Shown: positions 44,893 through 54,628 of the stretch, one piece after another
How the letters are laid out: each line of letters opens with the position of its first letter
How positions within the stretch are numbered: position 1 is the stretch's first letter
Assembly (NCBI GenBank): GCA_963678565.1
Contig: OY782875.1
Span: forward strand, 1,488,001 to 1,552,000
Length of the DNA stretch: 64,000 nt
Reading direction: 5' to 3'
Source: SKHV01 sp963678565
Lineage (GTDB): Bacteria > Bacteroidota > Bacteroidia > Bacteroidales > Prolixibacteraceae
Made by a program: the position numbers and the translations under genes
The notes under the pieces: generated by a model
What the model saw: only the letters and a program-made list of their open reading frames with translations
Told to the model about the DNA's origin: nothing
The model's database searches: none

Positions 44893-45798
44893 TTAACTCA
44901 TGGTGCTTTGCTTCTTGTAAATCGAAGGGGCGACTTGTATCTCTTTTTTAAAAACTTTCGAAAAATGGTGAGCGTCATAAAAACCACATTCTTCAGCAAT
45001 GGTCTCTATTTTTGCATTACTGTGGTGCAATAGAGATAGTGCTTTTTCTATTCTCTTTTTTTGTATGAATTCCTGAACTGTAAATTTTGTTTCCATTTTA
45101 AACAAACGTGCAAAGGAGTTACTAGCCATATTACATAATTCTGCTATTTCAGAATTTTTTAATGTGCCTCCTAGACCTTGTTCAATATACTTCATGGCTT
45201 TGATGATACGGGTATCAAAATTGTAAGATTGCCACTCTTCAAGTTCTGTTTTTGAAATTGCCCAAAGTGTTAATGATTGAATTTTTGCGGTGATAGGAAG
45301 AGGCATTGATTGAAAATTGGTTTGTAAATGTTTTTTTATTTCAGCAATGATATTTAAAACCTCTTGATTTACTTCAATAATTCGGAACGCCGATTCTGTT
45401 CGGTCGTAGGTAAAACCTAAACTAAAATGAATAAAAAAATGATCAATTAATCCTTGTTTCGAGAAGTCGTGCAATTGATCTGTTTTCGTAATTCTGCTTC
45501 CTGTAATTTCTTCTTTCGAATTGTTATGAAATTTTGTTGAGATAGAGAAAGTTGTATTGGGCGGAATAATTAAAATAATATTTGATCGCAGTTGAACCTC
45601 CTTGTTTTCAAAATTAACAATTGCGCCATCCAGTTCATTATGATACAATCGCCAAAATGGAGCCGCCAAACTACTAGAATTCCATCTGCTAAATTTCCAG
45701 TATCTGCAACAATGAATTTGAATTTGAATTTGCTCAAATGATTGTTGGATGTCAGATGGATCAATGCGTTGACTTGCGATGTGTTTACTGTTGTTCAT
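44893..45798 (-). CDS. AraC-family regulator, probable fucose regulator
   Basis: A 301-residue transcription regulator with an N-terminal cupin-like sensing domain (about 30-190) and a C-terminal double helix-turn-helix (about 200-300; LKNSEIAELCNMASNSFARLFK and IETIAEECGFYDAHHFSKVFKKE). It is divergent from fucI across 138 bases, which makes it the likely local regulator of the fuc genes. The FucR of Bacteroides belongs to another (GntR) family, so this is a different wiring. Confidence 0.85.
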   Translation of the reverse strand: MNNSKHIASQRIDPSDIQQSFEQIQIQIHCCRYWKFSRWNSSSLAAPFWRLYHNELDGAIVNFENKEVQLRSNIILIIPPNTTFSISTKFHNNSKEEITGSRITKTDQLHDFSKQGLIDHFFIHFSLGFTYDRTESAFRIIEVNQEVLNIIAEIKKHLQTNFQSMPLPITAKIQSLTLWAISKTELEEWQSYNFDTRIIKAMKYIEQGLGGTLKNSEIAELCNMASNSFARLFKMETKFTVQEFIQKKRIEKALSLLHHSNAKIETIAEECGFYDAHHFSKVFKKEIQVAPSIYKKQSTMS

Positions 45799-45819
45799 TA
45801 AGCCTGATGTTTAAATTAT

Positions 45820-45874
45820 ACACAAATGTGTGGATTCTGTATATCTGATATTGGTTTGTTATTCAGTAAATTTG
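45820..45874 (+). promoter_or_regulatory. Regulator / fucI divergent control region
   Basis: TAAATTTG (45867-45874) is an exact -7 element for fucI. Upstream lies the 12-base near-palindrome ACACAAATGTGT (45820-45831), 22 bases from the regulator start. It is a candidate operator or part of the regulator's own promoter. Confidence 0.45.
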
Positions 45875-45936
45875 GTGTCAGCTAAATTAGAAAATAATAA
45901 CTACTTAAGTTTACTTATTACAACTAAAGAATAATT

Positions 45937-47655
45937 ATGAATCAAGCATTTCGCTTATCTGAACGATTTTCTGAAACCAGAAAAAGTTCCATCAATATTG
46001 GAGTTTGTGCTGCTTGTGATCCTCGTATCGACAATGATGCTCGTGTTCGCACTCAAACAATTGTAGAAAAAATTGCCAATCAAATATCAAATAGTATAAA
46101 AGTACCAAGCAGTGATACTGTTAAAGTTGTTTGGTCTCCTATTTTAATCGATGGTGAAAAAGAAGCCGATGAAGTAGCTCGTCAATTTAAGTCAGAGGGT
46201 GTAAATATTATTGTTTGTACTCCCGATACCTGGGCTTTTCCACAACTAACGCTGATGAGCTTAATGGCTCATTTTCCCAAAGATACACCTTTGAATATTA
46301 CCTGCGGTAACAGTGCACCTAAACCGGGTGTGGTTTTTGCACATGCGGTGAACGGTGCTTTTGCGCAGCAGGGGAGATTATCTCATCTGAATGTTGGCTC
46401 ATGGGCCGATAATGGGATTGACCCAGAAATAAAACCAGAAACAATCAGCGCACTAATAGATTGGTGTTATGCTGCGGTTACTTACGTTGGATTAAAGGGA
46501 AAACGTGTAGTTAGTTTTGGTCACGATTCTATGGGAATGGAAACTGCCTTGACGCATGTAAATGCAACTCGTAATACTTTTGGAGTGGAAGTAACTCGTT
46601 TGGATATGAAATTACTTTCCGACAAACTTCAGAAAAAAGATTACGACAAAGAAGAATTAAAAGCATTACGCGATTGGGCATTTAAAAATCTGAAGTCCAT
46701 TGATGTTTCTCAGGAAAATGGGAGTGAAGCCTTAGATCAATCGTTGGCGATGTATCTAATCATGCGCGATTTATTAACTGATCTTGATGCTGTTGGCGGA
46801 GCTTTTATGAATCAGTTAGAATGGGGAAGCGATCGTCGCGGAATACCATTGCCAATTTGCGATTTAGCAGAATCGCTTTTCAATTCAACTTTCGATCATA
46901 ATGGTACGAAAAACCCAGTACCCTTTGGTACCGAAAACGATATGCAAGGAGCCTTAACTATGTTATTCAAAACTTGGTTAACTGGTGGAAATCCTCCTTT
47001 GTTTATGGACTTTCGTAAAGTTTGGGAACCATGGGAAATCAAAGAGAAGGTTGCAGAGTTAGGCATTAAAGTAAAGGGTGATGAACTTTGGTTACAAAAA
47101 GGAATAGTGGATGGTGACAACTCTGGTTCTGCAAGTTTAAATTGGGCTGGTTTACCAAATGAGAATATCCATGAGATACTAAAACGTATCTCAATGCCTG
47201 CCGCGGAGTTGTACTATTTCCCGGGAGGAGGAAACAGTGTAAATTTTGTTTCTCCGGGAGGAATTGATGGCATCGCTTCTCGCTTAACATATTCTGAGTT
47301 AAATGGAATGTTCAGCATGGTTTGGGATGAAGCAACAACAGTGGATTTACCAAAAGAATTAGAAAATTTTATTGCCAATAGCTCAAATGTTACTTGGCCG
47401 CATACTTGGGTGGTTCCAAAGTATGCATCAATGGTCGAATACAAACAATATGCACCGGCCAATCATTTCCATATGATTGCCGGATTAAAGCCATCGGTAT
47501 TACAATATTGGATGGATTTAACCAATGTGGTTTCGGTGGCTCCTTGGCAGAATCGCCCTCAGTTTATAGAGGGAGTGGATCGACCAATCCCTTTAATGCA
47601 CTTAATAAATGGTGGAGAGTATGAAGCCAAAAAATTGAGAAGCAAAGGTTTTTAA
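45937..47655 (+). CDS. fucI: L-fucose isomerase
   Basis: A 572-residue cytosolic ketol isomerase, L-fucose to L-fuculose. It is divergent from E. coli FucI (591) but keeps the active-site pattern: E333 in FGTENDMQG and D358 in FMDFRKVW correspond to the metal-binding Glu and Asp, and the His near ANHFHMIAG matches the third ligand. The LNSSFDWNG-like block (FNSTFDHNG) is also kept. First gene of fucI-fucK-fucU-fucP. Confidence 0.87.
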   Translation: MNQAFRLSERFSETRKSSINIGVCAACDPRIDNDARVRTQTIVEKIANQISNSIKVPSSDTVKVVWSPILIDGEKEADEVARQFKSEGVNIIVCTPDTWAFPQLTLMSLMAHFPKDTPLNITCGNSAPKPGVVFAHAVNGAFAQQGRLSHLNVGSWADNGIDPEIKPETISALIDWCYAAVTYVGLKGKRVVSFGHDSMGMETALTHVNATRNTFGVEVTRLDMKLLSDKLQKKDYDKEELKALRDWAFKNLKSIDVSQENGSEALDQSLAMYLIMRDLLTDLDAVGGAFMNQLEWGSDRRGIPLPICDLAESLFNSTFDHNGTKNPVPFGTENDMQGALTMLFKTWLTGGNPPLFMDFRKVWEPWEIKEKVAELGIKVKGDELWLQKGIVDGDNSGSASLNWAGLPNENIHEILKRISMPAAELYYFPGGGNSVNFVSPGGIDGIASRLTYSELNGMFSMVWDEATTVDLPKELENFIANSSNVTWPHTWVVPKYASMVEYKQYAPANHFHMIAGLKPSVLQYWMDLTNVVSVAPWQNRPQFIEGVDRPIPLMHLINGGEYEAKKLRSKGF

Positions 47656-47707
47656 AATCGAACTAGTTATTTAGAAGTATAGGTTTAGTAGTGCTTTTGT
47701 GGTGTTG

Positions 47708-47715
47708 TATTTTTG
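47708..47715 (+). promoter_or_regulatory. -7-like element upstream of fucK
   Basis: TATTTTTG matches TAnnTTTG exactly in the 113-base fucI-fucK gap, 54 bases before fucK. It may give a second transcript for fucK, fucU and fucP. Confidence 0.4.
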
Positions 47716-47768
47716 CAGCATCACTTAAGTCTACTTTTTTTTAAAGACACTTTCTACAACTATTATTT

Positions 47769-49169
47769 ATGCAATCATTTAGTTGTTTAGCAATAGATAT
47801 GGGAGCTGGAAGCATTCGGATTATGCTTGCAGAAATTTCAGAATCTATTTCATTAAGCGAAGTCCATCGTTTTAATAATGAAATAATTAAAGTGGAAGGC
47901 TATGAACGATGGAATCTTCCGATGATACTGAAGGAAATCGAGATCGGGCTACAAAAAGCTTTTTTATTGGGAAAAAACATTCATAGTGTTGCAGTTGATT
48001 CTTGGGGCGTTGATTTTGTATTGCTCGATGAAAACGAGACAGCGCTTGACTTACCCGTTGCCTATCGCGATGCGCGCACCGATGGAATGCAAGAAAAGTG
48101 GAAGACCAAATTTCTTGATGAGACAAGTACCTTTGAGAAAACAGGAATCAATTTTTATCCTTTCAACTCTTTGTTTCAATTTCTGTCGATGAGGGGCGAA
48201 AAGCAACTACAGCAAGCCAAAAGTATTATGTTTATGGCAAACTATATCGCCTTTTATTTGTGTGGAGTAAAAAATAATGAGCTTTCCCTGTCGTCAACGA
48301 CTCAATTATTAAACAAGGATTCTCTGAATTGGGATGAGGAAATATTGAATAAGCTACAAATCAAAAAAGAGCAGTTTCCTGCACCTAAAAGATGTGGAAT
48401 GATTTTAGGAAACTTAAATTCAAAATGGAACCAGGATGCTGTAAAAGTTTGCCTTGTACCATCGCACGATACAGCGGCAGCGATTGAATCAATTCCTTAT
48501 CAAAGCAATAATTTTGCTTACATTTCCACCGGAACGTGGTGTGTAATGGGCATGAAATCGAATCACCCAATTGTTTCTGAGAAAGCCTTTTCAGAAGGAA
48601 TTACCAATGAAATTACTGATGTCGACTATTTTAAAGTTCATAAAAATGCAATGGGCTTGTGGTTGATTCAAAAACTGAAGGAAGAATTAGCACCAGAATT
48701 AGAATATGGTGAATTTGAAAAACGCATAGCTGCATCAGAACCATCTAAGGCAATCATCGATTCAAACGATGAACGGTTGTATAATCCGAGCTCTATGAAA
48801 ACTGCTTTTGATGAAATTATTGCGGAAAATGGTTTTGAAAAACTTAGCTCGCTTGAAGCATATGGTTGGTGTGCTTATCGAAGTTTGGCGGCATCGTTTG
48901 GCAGAATATTTTCGGTATTAGAGGAATTAAAAGATGATGAAATTGAGGTTTTACATATGATCGGAGGCGGAATTCAATCCGAAATTCTTTGTCAATTAAC
49001 CGCCAATGCAGTTGGTGTTCCTGTTATTGCTGGACCGATTGAAGGAGCGACGATAGGAAATGTATTGTGGCAAGCCAGAGCTTTCAATTTTTTTGAAAAA
49101 GAGCAACAAGTTGAAACTTTAATTCGGAATTCCTTTGATATTAAAACATATTATCCGAAAGCTGATTAA
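47769..49169 (+). CDS. fucK: FGGY-family kinase, probable L-fuculokinase
   Basis: A 466-residue sugar kinase of the rhamnulokinase-like branch. The phosphate-1 loop IDMGAGSIRIMLAE is at the N-terminus; the substrate-site block SVAVDSWGVDFVLLD and the ATP-side blocks PSHDTAAA, STGTWCVMG and MIGGGIQSEILCQLTANA follow. By sequence alone it could phosphorylate rhamnulose or fuculose; the flanking isomerase, mutarotase and fucose permease favour L-fuculose. Confidence 0.83.
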   Translation: MQSFSCLAIDMGAGSIRIMLAEISESISLSEVHRFNNEIIKVEGYERWNLPMILKEIEIGLQKAFLLGKNIHSVAVDSWGVDFVLLDENETALDLPVAYRDARTDGMQEKWKTKFLDETSTFEKTGINFYPFNSLFQFLSMRGEKQLQQAKSIMFMANYIAFYLCGVKNNELSLSSTTQLLNKDSLNWDEEILNKLQIKKEQFPAPKRCGMILGNLNSKWNQDAVKVCLVPSHDTAAAIESIPYQSNNFAYISTGTWCVMGMKSNHPIVSEKAFSEGITNEITDVDYFKVHKNAMGLWLIQKLKEELAPELEYGEFEKRIAASEPSKAIIDSNDERLYNPSSMKTAFDEIIAENGFEKLSSLEAYGWCAYRSLAASFGRIFSVLEELKDDEIEVLHMIGGGIQSEILCQLTANAVGVPVIAGPIEGATIGNVLWQARAFNFFEKEQQVETLIRNSFDIKTYYPKAD

Positions 49170-49249
49170 GAAGAATAAATTACTTTGTGGTTTTATTTCT
49201 CTTCTACTTTGCTACTTTTTATTTATTTTACAGAACTAAACACTTAATT

Positions 49250-49684
49250 ATGTTAAAAGGAATCTCACCTATAATTAGTCCTGAATTGTTAGATGTGCTT
49301 TATCGGATGGGCCATGGCGATGAAATTGTACTGGCCGATGCGCATTTCCCCGGTGATACATTTAATAAAAAGGTCGTTCGTGCCGATGGGATTAAAATTC
49401 CTGAATTATTGGAAGCAATTTTACCTCTTTTCGAATTGGATAGTTATGTGCCAAAACCCTTGATAATGATGGACGCAGTTGATGGTGATCAGCTTGATCC
49501 AAAGGTTGAAGAATCGTATTTAACAAAAGTGCAGTATACAAATCCATTGATAAATACTGTTGAACGGATGGAGCGATTTGCTTTCTATAAGCGTGCTCAA
49601 TCGGCATTTGCAGTGATTATGACAGGCGAAACTGCAAAATATGGGAATATTATTCTGAAAAAAGGAGTTACCCCAATTGATTAA
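49250..49684 (+). CDS. fucU: L-fucose mutarotase (RbsD/FucU family)
   Basis: The ATG at 49250 gives 144 residues, normal for FucU (E. coli 140); an in-frame earlier start at 49187 adds 21 hydrophobic residues with no counterpart. It interconverts alpha and beta L-fucose anomers. Motifs: SPELLDVLYRMGHGDEIVLADAHFP, with the active-site His (GHGDE) and Asp/His pair (ADAHFP), and a C-terminal TGETAKYGNIILKKGV. Confidence 0.93.
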   Translation: MLKGISPIISPELLDVLYRMGHGDEIVLADAHFPGDTFNKKVVRADGIKIPELLEAILPLFELDSYVPKPLIMMDAVDGDQLDPKVEESYLTKVQYTNPLINTVERMERFAFYKRAQSAFAVIMTGETAKYGNIILKKGVTPID

Positions 49685-49717
49685 ACCAAACTAAAATACA
49701 AGTCTAATTTAAATCTT

Positions 49718-51010
49718 ATGAATTCTTCTAAAGTAAAAGTGGTAGACCGAAAAGTTTTACTTCCGTTTATAATAATAACGAGTTTATTTTCGCTATGGGG
49801 TTTTGCCAACGATATAACCAATCCAATGGTAGCAGCGTTCCAGTCTATTATGGAAATTTCAACTGCAAAAGCAGCGCTTGTTCAATTTGCATTTTATGGT
49901 GGTTATGCAACCATGGCAGTTCCGGCTGCATTGTTTATTAAAAAATATAGTTACAAAAAAGGGATTTTGTTAGGATTAGCATTGTATGCCACAGGAGCCT
50001 TGCTTTTTTGGCCGGCTGCCCAATACGAGATTTTTGGTTTCTTTTTAATGTCGTTATATATTTTAACATTTGGTTTGGCATTTCTAGAAACGACAGCCAA
50101 TCCGTATATTTTGTCGATGGGGGATACGCGCACAGCCACTCGCCGCTTAAATTTAGCACAGGCATTCAATCCAATTGGCTCAATTTTAGGGATGACAGTA
50201 GCCGCCGAAGTGATTTTACCAGTTTTACAATCCGACGATAAAAATGCATTAGGTGAACTAAAATATCCATTATTGGCTGCTGCAGAAAAGGCTGCTATTC
50301 GTACACATGATTTAATGGTTATTCGCAATCCTTATGTCATTTTAGGTTTGGTGGTAATTGCAATGTTTGTTTTAATTTTAACGATGAAAATGCCGGAACG
50401 ACGAAATGCGGAACATGTTTTACACACTGGAGATATGTTGAAGCGTTTGATGAAAAATAGTAGATACAAAGGCGGAGTAATCGCACAGGTATTTTACGTC
50501 GGAGCACAAATTATGTGCTGGACATTCATTATTCAATATGCCGATCGATTGGGAATTGATAAAGCAACGGCTCAACGGTACAACATGGTTGCGATGGGAA
50601 TATTTATAATAAGTCGATTTGCTAGTACTGCATTAATGAAATACTTTAAAGCAGGCACCATGTTGGCAACCTTTGCTATTGGTGGAATAATTACCACATC
50701 GATGGTAGTATTGATCGATGGAATGTTTGGCTTATATGCTTTGATGGCCACTTCTGCATTTATGTCGTTAATGTTTCCTACAATTTATGGAATTGCATTA
50801 GAAGGAGTAGGTGAAGATGCGACTTTAGGTTCTGCCTTTTTGGTGATGGCAATAGTTGGAGGTGCTTTAATGCCCCCGTTACAAGGTGCAATTATCGATT
50901 TGGGAACTGTAATGAATTGGCCTTCAGTAAATGTATCTTTTATTCTACCTTTCATTTGTTTTGTAGTGATTGCAGCTTATGGCTTTGGAATTGTGAAAAG
51001 TGAAAAGTAG
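49718..51010 (+). CDS. fucP: L-fucose:H+ symporter (FucP), MFS transporter
   Basis: A 430-residue inner-membrane transporter with about 12 hydrophobic helices. FucP traits: SLWGFANDITNPMVAAFQ in helix 1 with the proton-coupling Asp (ND), FLETTANPYIL, and LNLAQAFNPIGSILG. These are close to the fucose/glucose-galactose permease group. It ends the operon and is followed by a terminator. Confidence 0.9.
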   Translation: MNSSKVKVVDRKVLLPFIIITSLFSLWGFANDITNPMVAAFQSIMEISTAKAALVQFAFYGGYATMAVPAALFIKKYSYKKGILLGLALYATGALLFWPAAQYEIFGFFLMSLYILTFGLAFLETTANPYILSMGDTRTATRRLNLAQAFNPIGSILGMTVAAEVILPVLQSDDKNALGELKYPLLAAAEKAAIRTHDLMVIRNPYVILGLVVIAMFVLILTMKMPERRNAEHVLHTGDMLKRLMKNSRYKGGVIAQVFYVGAQIMCWTFIIQYADRLGIDKATAQRYNMVAMGIFIISRFASTALMKYFKAGTMLATFAIGGIITTSMVVLIDGMFGLYALMATSAFMSLMFPTIYGIALEGVGEDATLGSAFLVMAIVGGALMPPLQGAIIDLGTVMNWPSVNVSFILPFICFVVIAAYGFGIVKSEK

Positions 51011-51053
51011 TTTTCCTTATGAAGAATAAACAAATTTAGTTCAATATACTACT

Positions 51054-51095
51054 GAAAACCTGAATCTGCATTTGCTGGTTTAGGTTTTCTTTTTA
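51054..51095 (+). terminator. Terminator after fucP
   Basis: GAAAACCT (51054-51061) pairs with AGGTTTTC (51082-51089) and is followed by T5. The loop is 20 bases. Confidence 0.7.
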
Positions 51096-51168
51096 CTAAA
51101 CAATTATAATTGCATCTTATTTTTATCGCTTCTATTCTTTAGAACGTAGGTAATCTTGAAATTAACTC

Positions 51169-51176
51169 TATTTTTG
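51169..51176 (+). promoter_or_regulatory. -7 element for the THUMP methyltransferase gene
   Basis: TATTTTTG is an exact TAnnTTTG match, 26 bases upstream of the TTG at 51203 and 41 bases upstream of the ATG at 51218. Confidence 0.5.
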
Positions 51177-51202
51177 CACTTTAGAATTTAAACAACAATA
51201 CA

Positions 51203-52402
51203 TTGGAAAACTTTACTATGTTGGCAAAAACGTTCGCCGGTTTGGAGGATGTTTTATTTGACGAATTGAATGAAATTGGTGCAAATGACCTTGAAAAGGT
51301 AGTGCGTGGTGTGAAATTTACAGGAACGAATGAAACACTCTATAAAGCAAACTTTTGTTGTCGTACAGCTTTGCGAGTATTAAAAGTGCTAAGTCAATTT
51401 GAGGTGATGGACGCCAACGATTTGTATAATAATGTATTGTTGATAGACTGGACAGCAATTTTTGATATCAAACAATCTTTTGCTGTGAATAGCACCGTGA
51501 ATTCTGATGCTTTCAATAATTCGATGTTTGTTAGCTTAAAAACAAAGGATGCAATTGTTGATCAGTTTCGCGAGAAATTCAAAAAGCGACCGTCAATTAA
51601 TACCGAAAATCCTGAAATCCGTATCAATGTTCATGTTACAGGAAATAATGTAACCTTATCATTAGATAGTTCTGGGGAATCGTTGCACAAACGTGGTTAT
51701 CGAGTGGGACAAAATGAGGCTTCAATGAGTGAAGTTTTGGCTGCAGGGATACTTAAACTTGCGGGATGGAAAGGTCAATCCGATTTATACGATCCAATGT
51801 GTGGCTCAGGAACCCTTCCTGTTGAGGCAGCACTGATTGCTCGCAATATTCCTCCAGGCATGTTCAGAAGTAATTTTGCCTTTGAAAATTGGAAAGATTT
51901 TGATGAAGATCTATTCGATAACATCTACAACGAGGATTACGAAAAAGATTTCGACTATAAAATATATGCTTCCGATATCGTACCTTTTAATATTCGACTT
52001 ACAAACGAGCACATCAAAAATGCAGGTGTAAAGAAAAATATTGAAACTCAAGTTGCTGATTTTGCGCAGCTAAAACCCAATGGCAAGGGCTTAATGGTGA
52101 TGAATCCACCATATGGCGAACGAATGAAAGAGCGAGCTGTTGAACCTTTGTACGAAATGATAGGAGATCAGTTGAAGCATAGTTTTATTGGTTTTAAAGC
52201 TTATGTTTTTAGTGCTTCGCAGGACGGGTTTCGAAAATTATCATTAAAACCATCGGAAAGAATTAAGCTTTTTAATGGTGCACTCGAATGCGAATTACGT
52301 TGTTACGAAGTGTATGAGGGGTCAAAAAAGGCTTCAAAGCAACGACCTCAAAGTGGAAACAAACCTTTTAGTGGTAATAGAAGAAGCTTTCCTAGAAAAT
52401 AA
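51203..52402 (+). CDS. THUMP-domain rRNA/tRNA guanine-N2 methyltransferase (RlmL-N-like)
   Basis: A 399-residue SAM-dependent enzyme: ferredoxin-like and THUMP domains (about 1-160), then a Rossmann methyltransferase with DPMCGSGTLPVEAALIA (motif I) and NPPYGERM (the NPPY catalytic motif for N2-guanine). It matches the N-terminal half of E. coli RlmKL, which makes m2G2445 of 23S rRNA. The tail (about 375-399) is basic and RNA-binding-like. The frame opens at a TTG (51203) with an in-frame ATG five codons later. Confidence 0.87.
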   Translation: MENFTMLAKTFAGLEDVLFDELNEIGANDLEKVVRGVKFTGTNETLYKANFCCRTALRVLKVLSQFEVMDANDLYNNVLLIDWTAIFDIKQSFAVNSTVNSDAFNNSMFVSLKTKDAIVDQFREKFKKRPSINTENPEIRINVHVTGNNVTLSLDSSGESLHKRGYRVGQNEASMSEVLAAGILKLAGWKGQSDLYDPMCGSGTLPVEAALIARNIPPGMFRSNFAFENWKDFDEDLFDNIYNEDYEKDFDYKIYASDIVPFNIRLTNEHIKNAGVKKNIETQVADFAQLKPNGKGLMVMNPPYGERMKERAVEPLYEMIGDQLKHSFIGFKAYVFSASQDGFRKLSLKPSERIKLFNGALECELRCYEVYEGSKKASKQRPQSGNKPFSGNRRSFPRK

Positions 52403-52427
52403 ATTATTTTAATTATTATATAAATGA

Positions 52428-52460
52428 AGAGCTTGCTTATATTAAGAGTAAGCTCTTTTT
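52428..52460 (+). terminator. Terminator after the methyltransferase gene
   Basis: AGAGCTTGCT / AGAGTAAGCTCT pairs over ten positions with one G-T wobble (52428-52456) and is followed by T5. Confidence 0.8.
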
Positions 52461-52689
52461 CAGATATAGAAGTGTTATTTCTTCATTTAAAGATATTTAC
52501 ATCTTTTATGCTTTTTGTCTTGTCACATTTTGAACTTCAAGCATACAAAACCTTTGTAAATTTCAATTTCTTTTCACTTTACATTAATGTTAATTGCCCA
52601 AAGAATTGAAACAATATTGAATAACATATTGACTTTAACCTGTTAATATTCGTAAATTGCATTTGCTTTTTTACCCTAAATTATAAGCT

Positions 52690-54051
52690 ATGATTAAAGA
52701 AAGAGAACTATTTTTATCAAGAATTAGTGTCGCAGTTCAGATTCTTCTTACCGTATTTAGCTTTTTGATTGCTAATTATTTTTATCCAAACAGTTTTGGA
52801 AACTACCAGAATTGGACTGTTTTAGGTCAAATTATTATTTTATTTCTTCCTCTTTTAGTTCACTTTAAGTTAGGTTTTGTATTCCGCAACGATAACTTTA
52901 GTAAGGTAATAAGAGATTATTTTCTGATAATTACCTTAGGCTGTGTTTTGATATTGATGGAAATATTTATTCTGGATGCAGGAAAAGAAGCTTATTTATT
53001 TCTATTAATATTCAGTATTTTAAATCTTATTTCATTTGTTTCGTTTAAGTTCTTGTTTAGAACAATCATGAAATTTGTACGCCGAAAAGGAAGAAACAAA
53101 CGAAATGTATTAATTATTGCCGATGAAACTTCTAAATTGTTTATTAAAAACTTGCTGTCGAAAAAGGACTGGGGGTATCATATCGAAGCGGTAATGGATA
53201 GTAGTAGTCGATTGTACAAAATGTTTCCCGATATCAATTACATTGCCTCTAATACAAATTTAAAAACTTACATTGATAATCATACAATTGATGAAGTAAT
53301 GTTTGCGAAACCAATCACACATCAATCAGAAATTAGTAGCTTAAAAAATATCTGTAACGAAATTGGAGTTGTTTGCCACATTTCGAATAAAATTTCAATT
53401 CATCGCGATATTCTAGAAGATTTAACTACTTATCAAAATACTCCAAAAGCTTATTTCCAAATGAAATTGAAAGCCTTTTTCGACTTCTATTTTAGTTTGT
53501 TTGCTTTGATTTTAATTTCCCCTATTTTATTTCTAATTGGCTTGCTAATAAAGATTGAAGACGGTGGAGCAATCTTTTTTCGTCAAGAACGAGTAGGATT
53601 AAATGGTCGTCGTTTTAATGTTTTGAAGTTTAGAACAATGGTTGAAAATGCGGAAGAACTTAAATCCTCGCTTTCGGGAATGAATGAACAAGAAGGACCT
53701 GTATTTAAAATTAAAAGTGATCCAAGAGTAACTCGTGTTGGTAAAATTTTGCGTGAAACCTCGCTGGATGAATTGCCTCAATTTATTAATGTATTAAAAG
53801 GGGATATGTCTATTGTAGGTCCTCGTCCGCCAATACCAGCAGAAGTAGAGCAATACCAGCGCTGGCAATTGCGCCGTTTAAGTATGAAGCCGGGTATTAC
53901 TTGTACATGGCAAGTTTCGGGTAGAAATAATATCAAGTTTGATCAATGGATGAAAATGGATATGAATTATATCGATAATTGGTCTTTTATAAAAGATTTA
54001 AAGATCATCTTTCAAACTGTTAAAGTAGTTTTTAAACGATCGGGACAGTAA
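52690..54051 (+). CDS. Polyprenyl-phosphate sugar-1-phosphate transferase (WcaJ/WbaP type)
   Basis: A 453-residue initiating transferase that loads a hexose-1-phosphate onto undecaprenyl phosphate for exopolysaccharide or glycan synthesis. Four N-terminal helices (about 12-125), a soluble Rossmann-like middle (about 135-245), one re-entrant helix (about 257-280), then the catalytic domain with KIEDGGAIFFRQERVG, FKFRTM-type VLKFRTM, ETSLDELPQ and GPRPP. No glycan cluster follows, so it is an orphan gene. Confidence 0.92.
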   Translation: MIKERELFLSRISVAVQILLTVFSFLIANYFYPNSFGNYQNWTVLGQIIILFLPLLVHFKLGFVFRNDNFSKVIRDYFLIITLGCVLILMEIFILDAGKEAYLFLLIFSILNLISFVSFKFLFRTIMKFVRRKGRNKRNVLIIADETSKLFIKNLLSKKDWGYHIEAVMDSSSRLYKMFPDINYIASNTNLKTYIDNHTIDEVMFAKPITHQSEISSLKNICNEIGVVCHISNKISIHRDILEDLTTYQNTPKAYFQMKLKAFFDFYFSLFALILISPILFLIGLLIKIEDGGAIFFRQERVGLNGRRFNVLKFRTMVENAEELKSSLSGMNEQEGPVFKIKSDPRVTRVGKILRETSLDELPQFINVLKGDMSIVGPRPPIPAEVEQYQRWQLRRLSMKPGITCTWQVSGRNNIKFDQWMKMDMNYIDNWSFIKDLKIIFQTVKVVFKRSGQ

Positions 54052-54099
54052 ACAAGATTGTTTGAAATGTAGATTTATCAAAAATACGATCGCATAAAA

Positions 54100-54131
54100 A
54101 ATGCTCTCCTTTTGGGAGAGCATTTTATTTA
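54100..54131. terminator. Bidirectional terminator after the sugar transferase gene
   Basis: AATGCTCTCC / GGGAGAGCATT with a short T-rich loop (54100-54124), A- and T-rich flanks, between convergent genes. Confidence 0.85.
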
Positions 54132-54196
54132 TTCTTAAAAGATGGTGTATCTAATACTAACAAATATTTAGTTTCTATTTCTAATAAATAGAGTTG

Positions 54197-54628
54197 TTAT
54201 TGACTAATTTTTCTGAACAAAGGATACAATTTACAAGCAACGCAGTATCCAAAAAAACTTTCCAAAAATGAAAAGAATCCAAGAACACTTGCGAAAACAA
54301 TACATATGGTTGTAAAATTGGTCATTGTTGAAACAAGTGCAATAATCGTTAGGAATAATCCAACTTGAGCAGCAAAAATCTTCGGACCTGCATTAATAAT
54401 TTTTGGCGACAAATTTAATTTATTAGCAATCCAAATATTCATTCTACAAATTGGACTATACTTACCGTCGACAAATCCTCTAATCGCAAAATCGATCATT
54501 AATACCCATAATGCAATCTGAAAATTAAATACGAAAAAAACAGCAATTAAAAGAGCTGTTACCAAACCATTAAGACGTGCTACACGCTCATTGATTCTTT
54601 TGTCTGTGATAGGACATACAGTTTGCAT
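54197..54628 (-). CDS. DUF4395 membrane protein
   Basis: A 143-residue protein with four hydrophobic segments (about 21-35, 38-52, 84-105 and 108-130). Cys residues in MQTVCPITDKRINE, YSPICR and GYCVACKLYPL are typical of DUF4395, a family sometimes linked with thioredoxin-like or sulfur-carrier genes. None is adjacent here. Function is unknown. Confidence 0.83.
   Translation of the reverse strand: MQTVCPITDKRINERVARLNGLVTALLIAVFFVFNFQIALWVLMIDFAIRGFVDGKYSPICRMNIWIANKLNLSPKIINAGPKIFAAQVGLFLTIIALVSTMTNFTTICIVFASVLGFFSFLESFFGYCVACKLYPLFRKISQ

Noticed and set aside
49951..50328. 125-codon minus-strand ORF
   Set aside because: Antisense to fucP, a clear 12-helix transporter.
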